Origin: a virus
Virus record (IMG/VR): IMGVR_UViG_3300027747_004722
Location: 35,016-99,015 of that record
Length of the DNA: 64,000 nucleotides
Strand: one strand, 5' to 3'
The first letter of the stretch is position 1. The number at the start of each line of letters is the position of its first letter. Position numbers and translations under genes: made by a program. The notes below the pieces were generated by a model that saw only the letters and a list, made by a program, of their open reading frames with translations, was not told the origin of the DNA and did not search any database. Positions 48,379 to 57,140 of this stretch are shown here, piece by piece.

Positions 48379-49302
48379 TCAGCCCTGCGGAGCAGGAGGC
48401 TGCTGCCCACCGCCAGCGGCTGGAGCCGGTTGCGGCTGTCCCCCGTCATTCTGCGGGCCCGCCTGCGGAGCCTGCCCGGCGTCGCCTTGGTTGTTCTGCC
48501 GCGGGCCTTTCTGGGGCTGTTCTTTGCTGGCCGAGTCGATGACGGCCTTCATTGCCGCAAGAACATCTTGCCTCGACCCCTTGCCGTCCTGCTCGAGCTC
48601 CTCGGCGATCTCCATCATTTTCTTCTCGACGACGGACTTCAAATCCATGTCCTTCTCGCCTTGCTTGTGCTGAGGCTCCGAGACGCCAGACTGATCCGCC
48701 TCGTTTTCTTCCGCCCACCTCAGGAAGGACGGGACAGAAAAGTTCTCTTTGGCTATCGTCTCATCCTCCGGCACTTCGATCTGCTTCTCGATCTCCCCGG
48801 CGCTGATGGCCGAGCCGGATATTCCCGCCACTATCTTGGCCACAACGGCGACGAGCTCCTTCTCCAGCTCCTCCTTGGGCATTGACTTGTACTGCTCCAT
48901 GTCCATTATGCGTTCTATCTTGGGCTTTAGTTCCCTGCGCAGATCCGAGTCGATGTCCATTCTCTCCGAACCCATCATCCTAGCGAACTTGCTGACGTCC
49001 ACTCTGCTACCCTCTTCGTCCGACCCCAGCTCCTTCGCGAGCGAACGAGTGCTTATCGTCTGGCCGCCCATCTCGGCGACCGTCTGCGATATGACCGCCT
49101 TCATCCTGTCGAGCATTTCGTCCTTGGGGAGGGAGCGGAACTTCTCCATGTCCATGATCCTGCGTATCTTCGGACGGAGCTCCATCTCCAGATCGCGGTT
49201 GACCCTGACGGTGCTTGAGTCCATGTACCTGGCGAACGCGTTCTTGTCGAAGTCCTCGCCTAGCACGCCGCGCTCCGCCATCCATTCTTTTATCGACTTC
49301 AT
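48379..49302 (-). CDS. Packaged protein with leader and two internal repeats
   Basis: 307 aa starting MKSIKEWMAERG (leader; MAE|R). Two tandem repeats of about 90 residues share FARxM, VRRDLxxELxPKIxRIMDMExxxSxP and a following helix (first about residues 19-105, second about 106-190). The C-terminal 60 residues are Gln/Pro/Gly-rich. AGGGG lies before the ATG. Repeat plus low complexity resembles scaffold or internal-protein design. Confidence 0.65.
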   Translation of the reverse strand: MKSIKEWMAERGVLGEDFDKNAFARYMDSSTVRVNRDLEMELRPKIRRIMDMEKFRSLPKDEMLDRMKAVISQTVAEMGGQTISTRSLAKELGSDEEGSRVDVSKFARMMGSERMDIDSDLRRELKPKIERIMDMEQYKSMPKEELEKELVAVVAKIVAGISGSAISAGEIEKQIEVPEDETIAKENFSVPSFLRWAEENEADQSGVSEPQHKQGEKDMDLKSVVEKKMMEIAEELEQDGKGSRQDVLAAMKAVIDSASKEQPQKGPRQNNQGDAGQAPQAGPQNDGGQPQPAPAAGGGQQPPAPQG

Positions 49303-49319
49303 GCTTCGACCCCTTTTCA

Positions 49320-49601
49320 TTATGTCTTGTCGCCCGTCTTGATCATCTTGTCTTTCTTTGCGACGGATTCGCCGTCGGACACCATGCCCTTCAGCCTTTC
49401 GACGCGGCCGGACAGACCCGTGATCTTGTCCCTTCCGACGCCCAGGAGGGCCGCCATCCCCTCGCTGTCCCCGCACACCATCAGGAAGTCCTCCCAGAAG
49501 TCGTTGCCCCTCTGTAGGTTCATCCCCTTCCTGACTATTTCCAGGGCCTTTTCCTCGTCCCTGTCGTCCGTGGAATCCCTGTATTCGCTGAAGCTGAGCA
49601 T
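49320..49601 (-). CDS. Small packaged protein with leader
   Basis: 93 aa beginning MLSFSEYRDSTDD. Helical, ends in Lys-rich KKDKMIKTGDKT. Leaderless start: TAGATA ends 4 nt upstream. It precedes the 48379-49302 gene in a leftward pair. Confidence 0.6.
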   Translation of the reverse strand: MLSFSEYRDSTDDRDEEKALEIVRKGMNLQRGNDFWEDFLMVCGDSEGMAALLGVGRDKITGLSGRVERLKGMVSDGESVAKKDKMIKTGDKT

Positions 49602-49605
49602 GCGG

Positions 49606-49611
49606 TATCTA
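49606..49611 (-). promoter_or_regulatory. Leaderless late box TAGATA
   Basis: TAGATA-CCGC-ATG on the minus strand: 4 nt; no ribosome site. Confidence 0.65.
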
Positions 49612-49621
49612 TCCCCGCCCC

Positions 49622-50335
49622 TCAAAAATTGACCCAGAGGGACTCGTTGCCCGCCCCCGGCACGCTCCTCCTGTTCCACTGGGCGAAAAGACGCCTGTAC
49701 ATGGCCGAGTTTCTGGCGCAGACCGCCACTTTGCCCCTGAAGTCGCGGACCAGTTCGCCGAACTCCGCGTGGAACTCGGAGGTGCCCGGGTCCATCGCCG
49801 GAGGGTCGCAGAAGACCAGGCATCCCTCGTGGTTGAACGCCCGAAGAACCTCTATGGCGTCCCTGTTGAGGAAGAAGACCTTCCTCACCCTGGAGCTGAC
49901 GGTGGGTATCCGGTCGAACAGGTCGCACCAGCAGTCCCTGCATTTCACCTTGCCGTCCCTCGGCAGGTAGGTCTTCTTGAGGGCGCTCTTGCTCATGTGA
50001 CGCAGCACGAACTCCCTCACGGCCTCGTCCATGTAGTCCCCTCCCGAGGCCTTCGCGTAGCGGTCGAAGGCCGACCTGGAGTGGTCGATCCTCTTGACCC
50101 TTGACGAGAAGGACGAGTGCTCGTCTCGGACCGCCCTCCAGACGCTCACGAGGCTCGGGTCGGCGTCCGACGCCACCTCCTCGACGGACTCCTCCTTGGC
50201 GAGGAGCACGCTCCCGTCGCCCAAGAACGGCTCCAGGTACTCCATGCCCTGGTAGCCCTCGGGGAACTTGTCGACGATCCACTCGGCGACCTTGTGCCTA
50301 CTGCTGCTCGCCTTTACCACCGGCTTCAGACTCAT
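49622..50335 (-). CDS. DNA adenine methyltransferase, D12/Dam-like
   Basis: 237 aa. YLEPFLGDGSVLL (SAM-binding FxGxG motif) and LVFCDPPAMD (catalytic motif, DPPA in place of the usual DPPY). The Tyr to Ala change could weaken base flipping or signal altered specificity. An insert with CRDCWCD cysteines is present. Would protect phage DNA or regulate it. Overlaps the upstream gene by 38 bases. Confidence 0.75.
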   Translation of the reverse strand: MSLKPVVKASSSRHKVAEWIVDKFPEGYQGMEYLEPFLGDGSVLLAKEESVEEVASDADPSLVSVWRAVRDEHSSFSSRVKRIDHSRSAFDRYAKASGGDYMDEAVREFVLRHMSKSALKKTYLPRDGKVKCRDCWCDLFDRIPTVSSRVRKVFFLNRDAIEVLRAFNHEGCLVFCDPPAMDPGTSEFHAEFGELVRDFRGKVAVCARNSAMYRRLFAQWNRRSVPGAGNESLWVNF

Positions 50336-50528
50336 CGCCCCCCCTTATATGGATCGCGTTCCCGCAAACGCTGCAGAAGAGGTCGTAGTTCCCGTAGCCG
50401 AGCCTACCCTCCCAGAACCACCCCTTTAGGGCCTTCTTGGCGCAAAGGGTACACATGGCCCGCATGACCGCCTCCTCCCCTTCCCCCTCGAGGAACCAGT
50501 AGCTGTCCTGAAGAATGAGCGAGGCCAT
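50298..50528 (-). CDS. Zinc-ribbon protein
   Basis: 76 aa with CTLCAKKA and CSVCGNAI, a four-cysteine zinc ribbon. Overlaps the methylase start, so probably co-translated. Weak ribosome site. Confidence 0.55.
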   Translation of the reverse strand: MASLILQDSYWFLEGEGEEAVMRAMCTLCAKKALKGWFWEGRLGYGNYDLFCSVCGNAIHIRGGDESEAGGKGEQQ

Positions 50529-50573
50529 GCCATACCGTAGTAAGGAAAACGTCACATTTCGCGACGGATCAAC

Positions 50574-50579
50574 TAGATA
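50574..50579 (+). promoter_or_regulatory. Leaderless late box TAGATA
   Basis: TAGATA-AGGCC-ATG: 5 nt; no ribosome site. Confidence 0.6.
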
Positions 50580-50584
50580 AGGCC

Positions 50585-51007
50585 ATGAACTCAAACGCCT
50601 GCTCGGGTACCGCACGCATCACCAAGGGGTCGCTTCTCTCGACCATGGGCTACAAGGCCTTCGAACAGCCCTCGGTGTACTCCAAAACCCTGTCCGAAGA
50701 AAAAAGGGACAGGGTGCTGAAGGTCGTCGCCGACAGCGGCGGGAACCTAAACAGGGCCGCCGTAATACTGGGGATCAAGGCGTCAAGCCTGAAGAGGTGG
50801 ATCAAGGAATGGGCCTCGCCCGGGACGCCCTCCGCGGACGGCGCCTCCAGCAGCCCCACCCGCAACTTCTACGAGCGGATAGCCTCTCCTTGGTCCATAA
50901 CGGCGTTCGACCCCTCCACCAGAGAAGTGTGCATAGAGATAAAGACGCCCTCTGCCACAAACAGGCTCCAATACACAATACCGAACCAACGAGCCTCTGA
51001 CTTTTAA
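50585..51007 (+). CDS. Helix-turn-helix DNA-binding protein
   Basis: 140 aa. Residues about 35-80: DRVLKVVADSGGNLNRAAVILGIKASSLKRWIKEW is a helix-turn-helix of Fis/transposase-adapter type, so it may regulate transcription or recombine DNA. The Ser/Pro-rich tail has no domain. Confidence 0.7.
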   Translation: MNSNACSGTARITKGSLLSTMGYKAFEQPSVYSKTLSEEKRDRVLKVVADSGGNLNRAAVILGIKASSLKRWIKEWASPGTPSADGASSSPTRNFYERIASPWSITAFDPSTREVCIEIKTPSATNRLQYTIPNQRASDF

Positions 51008-51053
51008 CGCCCCACCCCCAGACCGCCCAAATTGAAATTTCCGAGGGGGAGCT

Positions 51054-51081
51054 TTGCAAACCAGCCCGGCACAGCTATGAT
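51054..51081 (+). promoter_or_regulatory. Host sigma-70-type promoter
   Basis: TTGCAA, 16-bp spacer, TATGAT. It precedes a single gene that ends in a strong terminator. Confidence 0.65.
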
Positions 51082-51128
51082 ACGCCCGTAGCCGAATGGT
51101 TCGGCACACACTCAAAGAAGGAGAAGAG

Positions 51129-51470
51129 ATGAGAAGTTTGATCGCGATCGCCCTCGCCAGCGTTGCCGCCGTGGCATTCGCAGAGACCCAGTCCCCCACC
51201 CCAGCCGACGGCACCGTCAGCGTACTCGCCAGCAATTCGCAACAGCAGGCCTCATCGGCGCCCGCCGCCTCCTGCTGCGAGACCGCCAAGGAGGTGAGAC
51301 TCGGCCCGTGGCAGGCCCGAAGGCTTTCCAAGCAGGCCGAACGACAGGAGGCCCGCGACTGCCGGGACTGCTGCAAGGGCAAGTGCGAATGCGACTGCTG
51401 CAAGAAGAGCAGGCCCACCGCCATCGTCACGACGAAGGCCCGTCCCGCGTGCAGCTGCTGCCAGCAGTAG
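51129..51470 (+). CDS. Exported Cys-rich small protein
   Basis: 113 aa from ATG 51129 (AAGGAG upstream). A signal peptide (MRSLIAIALASVAAVAFAE) is clear. The C-terminus has clusters (CRDCCKGKCECDCCKK; CSCCQQ), likely disulfide or metal binding. Single-gene cassette with host promoter and terminator: a moron-type gene that may act in the host envelope. Confidence 0.75.
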   Translation: MRSLIAIALASVAAVAFAETQSPTPADGTVSVLASNSQQQASSAPAASCCETAKEVRLGPWQARRLSKQAERQEARDCRDCCKGKCECDCCKKSRPTAIVTTKARPACSCCQQ

Positions 51471-51496
51471 TTCGCACCAACGAGACGAATCAGTAG

Positions 51497-51530
51497 AGAC
51501 CCCGCGGGCGACCCCCGCGGGGTCTTCTCA
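51497..51530 (+). terminator. Strong rho-independent terminator
   Basis: An 11-bp GACCCCGCGGG/CCCGCGGGGTC stem followed by TTCTCATTT. Closes the Cys-rich cassette. Confidence 0.85.
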
Positions 51531-51908
51531 TTTGAGGAACTTGAGCTTGTAGACGGTCCTGTATGTCAGGGCGATGACCTCGTCCATGATGTTCTGGAGG
51601 TGCGAGTCCTTCAGCGAGTCCCTGCCGACCGCGAACAGCTTGGCACAGTCCTCCAGGTATTCCACCGCATTCGCCACCGAACCCACCTCGAACTCCGCGT
51701 CGCCGAGCAGTCCGTACTGGCCCTGGTAGGTCTCCACGAACTCGTCGACGAGGTCCAGCAGGCCGTCGTAGAACGAGTTGAGGGCCTTGTGTTCCGAGAA
51801 ACTCTTGGACTTCAGATGGCAGTTGTGAGCCACCTGCCTTGCCTCGAACATCTTCTGAACGAGTCCTTTGGCTCCCTTAGACTGTTTGTATTCTTGTAGA
51901 TTTAGCAT
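51528..51908 (-). CDS. DUF5856-like ferritin-fold protein
   Basis: 126 aa. HNCHLKSKSFSEHKALNSFYDGLLDLVDEFVETYQGQYGLL matches a helical family seen in marine phages and related to Dps/ferritin folds. The start MLNLQEYKQS is weakly leader-like, so it might also be packaged. AGGAG upstream. Function unknown. Confidence 0.6.
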   Translation of the reverse strand: MLNLQEYKQSKGAKGLVQKMFEARQVAHNCHLKSKSFSEHKALNSFYDGLLDLVDEFVETYQGQYGLLGDAEFEVGSVANAVEYLEDCAKLFAVGRDSLKDSHLQNIMDEVIALTYRTVYKLKFLK

Positions 51909-51923
51909 GATCTAAATTAGCTC

Positions 51924-54900
51924 CTAGATCGTACTTCCCGAATCCGACACGCCGGAGTGTCCCGTCGGGTTCGGCGGTATGTTCGGAACCTCGGGCGCAG
52001 TCAAATAGGCCTGGCCGTCCTTCGCGTAGACGATCCTTCTTCCCCCACAGCCGTCGGTAACCTCAAGCCAGCCACTTCTCTGGAGCGATATTCTCTTGCC
52101 GTCCTGCTCCACGACCGAGGTGTCCATATTGCCCTCGCCGTAGAACTTGTAGTTCGGCAGTCTTTCTGGATGGTCAGGGCTGAGATCGAGTTCGGACTCT
52201 GCTCCGCAAGTTGCAACAACCTCCAAAACCTCCAAGAACTTGGTTGCAATGGCCTGCGCCTCCGATGCAGTCATCGCAACCCCGTCGGCCTTGCCCAAGC
52301 AGAGAAAGAAGAGTTTTGTCTTTCCCTCAAGCCCGGTGATGCAGTGCTCGTCGCCCCTTGAGGTCGGATCGTAAAACTGATCGATCCCATCCCCATCGCC
52401 ATCGACGATTATGATGTGGTTTATGGAGGGATCGCCAGCGTTATAATTGGTCTTGAAGTAGGCGGTGTAAGTCGACCCCCCAGCACTTATCGGATAGATA
52501 TCAGCTGCATCAACGCCTTCACCGTCCGATCCTATATCGCCAGTTATTGAAAACTGTGTGATGTTGATGTTGTTTGCCGCAAGCACGAACATTCCGGGGA
52601 ACATGGCCGTGAAGTAGTTGCTTCCTTCGCCAAAATATCCATCACCGACCATGACGTGGCTGTCGCACACAGGGAGATATCTATACTCGTCCAACTCTGG
52701 ATCATAGAAATCGTTCTCTGGGTCCCCGTCCCACGCTTGAGTGTGAGTGGAGGGTATGCTCTTATAAAGCTGGTTGTTGTTACACTGCCCTTCCCCGCCG
52801 CTGACAACATCATTGCCTCCATAGCACTTAATGTAAAGATAAGGAAGCGTCAGGTTTGTATTTAGATAATTTGCTCCGTCGTACATGTCATTCATGCCAT
52901 CATTTATTCCCATCTGCTTGAATGCAGGCAGAACGCTCCATGGCTGCAACGCACCATTAGCATTTAGCTTAGCATACTGGAACCTTGCCGCATGGTTGTA
53001 GTCAGTGAAGTTCCCTGCAACATATATGTTGCCAGTCGAGTCTAGCTTAATGTCATTTGTTTGTGGTGGCCAATTACGAATGGCAGGAGTGAATCCAAAA
53101 CCGTTGTTGAAGCTTTCGTCCAAAGAACCGTCAGTGTTCAATCGGACTATTTTGTTTAGACCGCCTCCCTCTAAAATATCAAAGGCTCCGCCTACAAGCA
53201 ACTTTCCATTTTCTTGTTGGGCAATGGCAACTACAAATCCAAAGCCCTCAGACTCGTAAAGGTCTGGGGCGTATGTGTTGTCCAAAGATCCGTCACTGTT
53301 CAATCTTACCAACCCACGGTTACAACTAGACCCGTCATAATCTGCGCCAGAATGTCCAACCAATATCTTTCCGCTTGATAATGGAAGTATTGCAAAAACC
53401 CCATTCACCATCTGGCCGGTGAAGCCGTCCCCGGAATCGAACGAAATGTCCAGTGATCCATCGCCATTAAGCCTGATGATGCTTTTATCAAATCCGCCCC
53501 CAATTAGTATTTTCCCACTATCATCAACAGCAATTGCGGATACAGAATCGCTCAAACTTATGCCACCTCCCGGGAGGTTGCCCAAGCCAAAAATATTGGC
53601 GGCAAAAACTTCATCTATAACTCCATCGCTATCTATTTTTGCCAAATAAGGGGATTCCACATCGTCATAATGAGTAAAATGCCCCCCTACCAGAACGCTG
53701 TCGTCGTCCAGTAATTTTATGGTGTAAATAGATACGCCAATGACACTTATAGCTCTGTCTTCAAAGCCAATATCTCCGCCATTTCTCTTGCTTATTGATC
53801 CATCCGGATTTAAGCAAACCATTCCCCCAATAATGACTTGATTGTCTAATATGATGTCGGGATCCCAGCTTGGTTGTGATATTGATGTGCCGTTGGATGC
53901 TCCATCAAATCTTTCAAAACTAGTAAAAAAACCGCCCACAACCAACCTTCCGTCACTCATCTGAACAACGCTACTTAATGGACCATTGAAAACTGGTGGT
54001 GTGAATGATTCATCTTCTTTGCCATAAACATCTATTCTTCTGAGATTTTTTGAATTATCATTAGTTCCTGAATACCCAGCAACCACAATATTGCCGTCAT
54101 CTTGGATGCATATTGCAGTACCAAATCCCAATTGACCAAAGTTGGGATCTACTCCATCTCCCTCGCCGTCATCCAAGTCAGCATCGTCTGAAAAATAGAA
54201 AAGTGCGCCTTCAACAAGATCAGTGATTTGCGAATGATCCTCTTTGAGTTTGTTGAGTTGATTATTTAATTCTTCATCGTCTGATATTCCATTTGTTTCG
54301 TAGACATTTATCGTGAGGTTCTTGAAGTAAGATGTGCCGGCTTCGTTCTCTACGCCATCGTTATCGGCATCAAATCCAATTCGGTATGGGCCTCCATCCA
54401 TCAATTTCTCATGCAACACGATGGTGTCAACCACGGCTCCGGAGGTGTCCGGCCCCTCATAAGTGACGGCGGTAACAGTTCTGGCGGCGGGGTTGTAGGT
54501 TACCTTGAATGTGTAGATGCCGGGACCAAGAACAGGAGTTCCAGCTTCCGGGCATTCGCCGTCGCCACAATAATATGAGCCGTAATGCTCCCAATAATTA
54601 TTTGCAAATTTGTTTGTGCCGTAAATATTGGGGACAGGACAATTTATGGAAAACGCTATTCTTGAAGGATCTGGATTCCAATTCCAGTTTGGTGATTGCC
54701 CATCATTGTAAAAACATATGCCCTGGTCTGAGCAAAAATTAGTGTGGTCAGCGGTAAATATCACCTCGCAGGCTTGATGCCCAGATATGTTGAAATTGGT
54801 TCTTACGCTATATGCGGTGACCATAACCCCAGCATCCCCAGTAAAATACATACCATCAGAATCAAAACCAAAGTCAGTGTCCAAGGTTTTCCCGGTTTGA

Positions 54901-54960
54901 TTACCATATTCTGCGAGCCAAGATGGCATTGAGGTAAGGTTGCTGGTGTATGTTTTCATG
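51924..54960 (-). CDS. Large tail-fibre/adhesin with delta-60 beta-propeller repeats
   Basis: 1011 aa from ATG 54960 (GCAGGAG upstream). Repeats of the form ...NxDGSLDxxF...ILPLSSGKILVGG... occur many times in the centre, as in delta-60 repeat beta-propellers. The N-terminus (MKTYTSNLTSMP) is not a typical leader. The gene is distinctly AT-richer than the genome, a sign of recent exchange. The C-terminal end TGHSGVSDSGSTI is shared with the 56770 gene. Confidence 0.75.
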
Positions 54961-54984
54961 GAGTCTCCTGCGAAATGCGTGCAA

Positions 54985-54990
54985 TATATA
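54985..54990 (-). promoter_or_regulatory. Late-type promoter box TATATA (leadered)
   Basis: 24 nt before the fibre ATG, with AGGAG between. Confidence 0.55.
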
Positions 54991-55039
54991 GTGATTTTTT
55001 GATTAGTTTGATTGCTATTTATTTCACCAACCATACATT

Positions 55040-55045
55040 TATATA
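55040..55045 (+). promoter_or_regulatory. Leaderless late box TATATA
   Basis: TATATA-GTGC-ATG: 4 nt; no ribosome site. Confidence 0.6.
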
Positions 55046-55049
55046 GTGC

Positions 55050-55493
55050 ATGGAAAGTCTCACTGATGACACGCAGCACTGGCAGAACCTTATTCCCCCG
55101 CTCGCTCCCAACGAGCACGAGGTCGCCATGTACAGGCATCATTCGAGGGGACATCGTCCCATTTGCCTCTTGGGAATGACGAAAAACTTAATTCCCATGT
55201 GCGACTACATGGTTGATCTGAGCCCGATCCCCCAGGAAAGGCCAGTCATAAAGTGCGACTGGAATGAACTTGAAGAGAATGCTTCGGTTGTTTTGGGCGA
55301 CGGTGTACTGAACCTCTGCGGAGTTGAGCTGGCGCACAAGATGTTGAATATTGCCGAAAAGGTAATATTTCGGGTATTCCTGAAAAAGTTTGAGGGCATG
55401 AAGTATGCGCAGTTCTTCCCTAGGGAATTCGTGGACGCCGACCTCGTGATACCCACACAGAAAGATGTGGTCATGGTCGTATGGAGCCGGTGA
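55050..55493 (+). CDS. Hypothetical, possibly methyltransferase-like
   Basis: 147 aa. VLGDGVLNLCG and VIFRVFLKKF recall the end of a Rossmann-type methyltransferase, but no SAM motif is secure. Leaderless start. Overlaps the convergent QueC-like gene by 23 bases. Confidence 0.45.
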   Translation: MESLTDDTQHWQNLIPPLAPNEHEVAMYRHHSRGHRPICLLGMTKNLIPMCDYMVDLSPIPQERPVIKCDWNELEENASVVLGDGVLNLCGVELAHKMLNIAEKVIFRVFLKKFEGMKYAQFFPREFVDADLVIPTQKDVVMVVWSR

Positions 55494-56058
55494 TCCTAGC
55501 CACATCTCTGCATGCGATACAACTTCCGCACTTCTTTATGTCGTCGCCGTCATAGACGGGAGTCCTGCAACTCCAACTCAATGCCCTCAAGTCTTCTGGC
55601 AGCATGTTGTACACCTGCTTCTTGGTCTTGTCTCCGACCGGATACACCTTTTTCGCCCCTGTCCCGAACGCCTCGAATATTCTTTTGGCCCTTTCCACCC
55701 TGTCCGATATTCCTCTCCTCATGTCCGACGCGGTCATCCCGATCGCGACATTTCTTATGCTCGGCATGCTGATGCACATGCCCCCGGCCACAAACGATAA
55801 AAGGTCGCTGTCCCAGAGAAAGCTGTTGTTGTGACACGGGTACTCGTGGTAGCTCTCCGTGAAGGAGAAGTTCCTCAGCCCCTTCATGTATCCAACTATG
55901 TCGCGAACCGCCCTGTCCTCGGCCCTCGCCCTGTTCTCCCTGTTGACGAGATACAAGTGATGCACATGGAGCTCATCGTCGCCTTTCATTAACTCCCAGA
56001 ACGCCCCGGTAGAATCAAGTCCGCCGGAGAACATGATCAAAGTGTCGGGTCTTTCCAT
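55471..56058 (-). CDS. QueC-like 7-cyano-7-deazaguanine synthase
   Basis: 195 aa. MFSGGLDSTGAF is the PP-loop ATP-binding motif; SWSCRTP...KKCGSCIACRD near the end is the zinc-binding Cys group of QueC. QueC makes preQ0, a base some phages use to modify DNA. No other preQ0 genes or a DpdA-like transferase are in the window, so host enzymes or genes outside would be needed. Confidence 0.75.
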   Translation of the reverse strand: MERPDTLIMFSGGLDSTGAFWELMKGDDELHVHHLYLVNRENRARAEDRAVRDIVGYMKGLRNFSFTESYHEYPCHNNSFLWDSDLLSFVAGGMCISMPSIRNVAIGMTASDMRRGISDRVERAKRIFEAFGTGAKKVYPVGDKTKKQVYNMLPEDLRALSWSCRTPVYDGDDIKKCGSCIACRDVARITGSIRP

Positions 56059-56627
56059 CAGTCTAAAGCTTTTGCCCTCCCGAACCGCAAGGCGGCGGAC
56101 ACAATGCCCCAGATCGACCCCTTCTTGGACGGGCGATGCGACTCCGTCGCGGAATAAGGAGCCTCGGAGGATGAAGATGGGTTGTCGCCCAAAACTCCGA
56201 CCCCTTGGCTTTGCTCGACGATTATATTTTTCATCGACTCCGTGTTTATGAAATTCAAGTCCTCTGTCATTAGATACGATATTTCGATCGAACTGCTGCT
56301 GCTGCTGCCGCTGCCGAAGGAGGAACTGCCGAAGGAGGAACTGCTGGAGGAGGAACTGCTGGAGGAGGAACTGCTAGAGGAGGAACTGCTGGAGGAGGAA
56401 CCTCCATCGGGGGTGACGGCCGCGGGCTTGGCCTTCAAAGGCTTATAGAGATCAAGGGAGCACACGGAAACAACAGGCAGCCACGCCCCCGTCCTGCCTA
56501 CGCAACTGGTTTTTCTCGGGCTGCAGTCCGAATAGAAGAAACGCCATCCGCCGCATGTGAATCCAGAACAGGAGCGGAATTCGCCCTTGGACAATTCAAG
56601 TTTTTTGTTTTTTCTTCTGCAAAGCAT
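56058..56627 (-). CDS. Ser-repeat protein with cysteine-rich head
   Basis: 189 aa. A Cys-rich head (about residues 15-60) precedes about 45 near-uninterrupted Ser (and some Phe/Gly), encoded by a 15-nt tandem repeat. A late helical end follows (IWGIVSAALRFGRA). The repeat tract could vary in length. Its stop lies next to the QueC start. Confidence 0.6.
   Translation of the reverse strand: MLCRRKNKKLELSKGEFRSCSGFTCGGWRFFYSDCSPRKTSCVGRTGAWLPVVSVCSLDLYKPLKAKPAAVTPDGGSSSSSSSSSSSSSSSSSSSSSSFGSSSFGSGSSSSSSIEISYLMTEDLNFINTESMKNIIVEQSQGVGVLGDNPSSSSEAPYSATESHRPSKKGSIWGIVSAALRFGRAKALD
56319..56402 (-). repeat. 15-nt tandem repeat encoding poly-Ser
   Basis: About 5 copies of the plus-strand unit GAGGAACTGCTGGAG with slight variants. 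Replication slippage could change the copy number without shifting the frame. Confidence 0.8.
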
Positions 56628-56721
56628 GGCGTTTTGCCCCCGACGCTATCTACCCGCAATCGGCTGCGAAGTCGAAGCAGAATGGAAATAAATTTGAGGG
56701 TCAATTCGGCTCGCAAAACAA

Positions 56722-56755
56722 GGCGGGCCGAGGTGGATATCCACCTCGGCCCGCC
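56722..56755 (-). terminator. Palindromic terminator
   Basis: A 34-nt perfect palindrome, then TTGTTTTG on the minus strand. It ends the 56770-57084 transcript. Confidence 0.8.
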
Positions 56756-56769
56756 ATCCTAAAAGATAA

Positions 56770-57084
56770 TCAGATCGTGCTTCCGCTTTCGTTCGACGCG
56801 GTCGGATGACCAGTCGTCACATTGTCCTCTTCCACGACCGGCATGCCCGCGTCGAAGTTCGGGTTGCCAGCGGGAACGTCGTGAACCACGACATCAAAGG
56901 TAGTGTTGTCGTAGGTCTTGCCGTCCGCCAGCCTGCCGACCATCTTCCTGTTCGATCCGTTCACGACCATGGTGTCGTTGAAGGTCCTCTGGGACGAAAG
57001 GCCTCCGCGGACGGTAGTGTCGAGGTTGCCTTCCGAGACCTGGTTCACCAGGGTGGGGGTCAATTGAACCGTGTATGTAGCCAT
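56770..57084 (-). CDS. Small beta-rich virion protein with SGSTI tail
   Basis: 104 aa. Beta-strand pattern (MATYTVQLTP; GKTYDNTTFDVVVHDVP). Ends TGHPTASNESGSTI, sharing TGH...SGSTI with the fibre at 51924. AAAGGAG before the ATG; closed by its own terminator. Confidence 0.65.
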   Translation of the reverse strand: MATYTVQLTPTLVNQVSEGNLDTTVRGGLSSQRTFNDTMVVNGSNRKMVGRLADGKTYDNTTFDVVVHDVPAGNPNFDAGMPVVEEDNVTTGHPTASNESGSTI

Positions 57085-57115
57085 TGTTTTTCTCCTTTGA
57101 ATGGGGCTCTATTTG

Positions 57116-57121
57116 TATATA
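57116..57121. promoter_or_regulatory. Bidirectional late-type box TATATA
   Basis: 31 nt before the minus-strand ATG (57084) and 19 nt before the plus-strand ATG (57141); both have Shine-Dalgarno sites. Confidence 0.55.
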
Positions 57122-57140
57122 TCTCGGAGGGTCAGCAAAC

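Noticed and set aside
51908-51908. Counting the DUF5856-like protein (MLNLQEYKQS) as a firm leader carrier
   Set aside because: The motif is weak and no [LIM]-x-E site follows.
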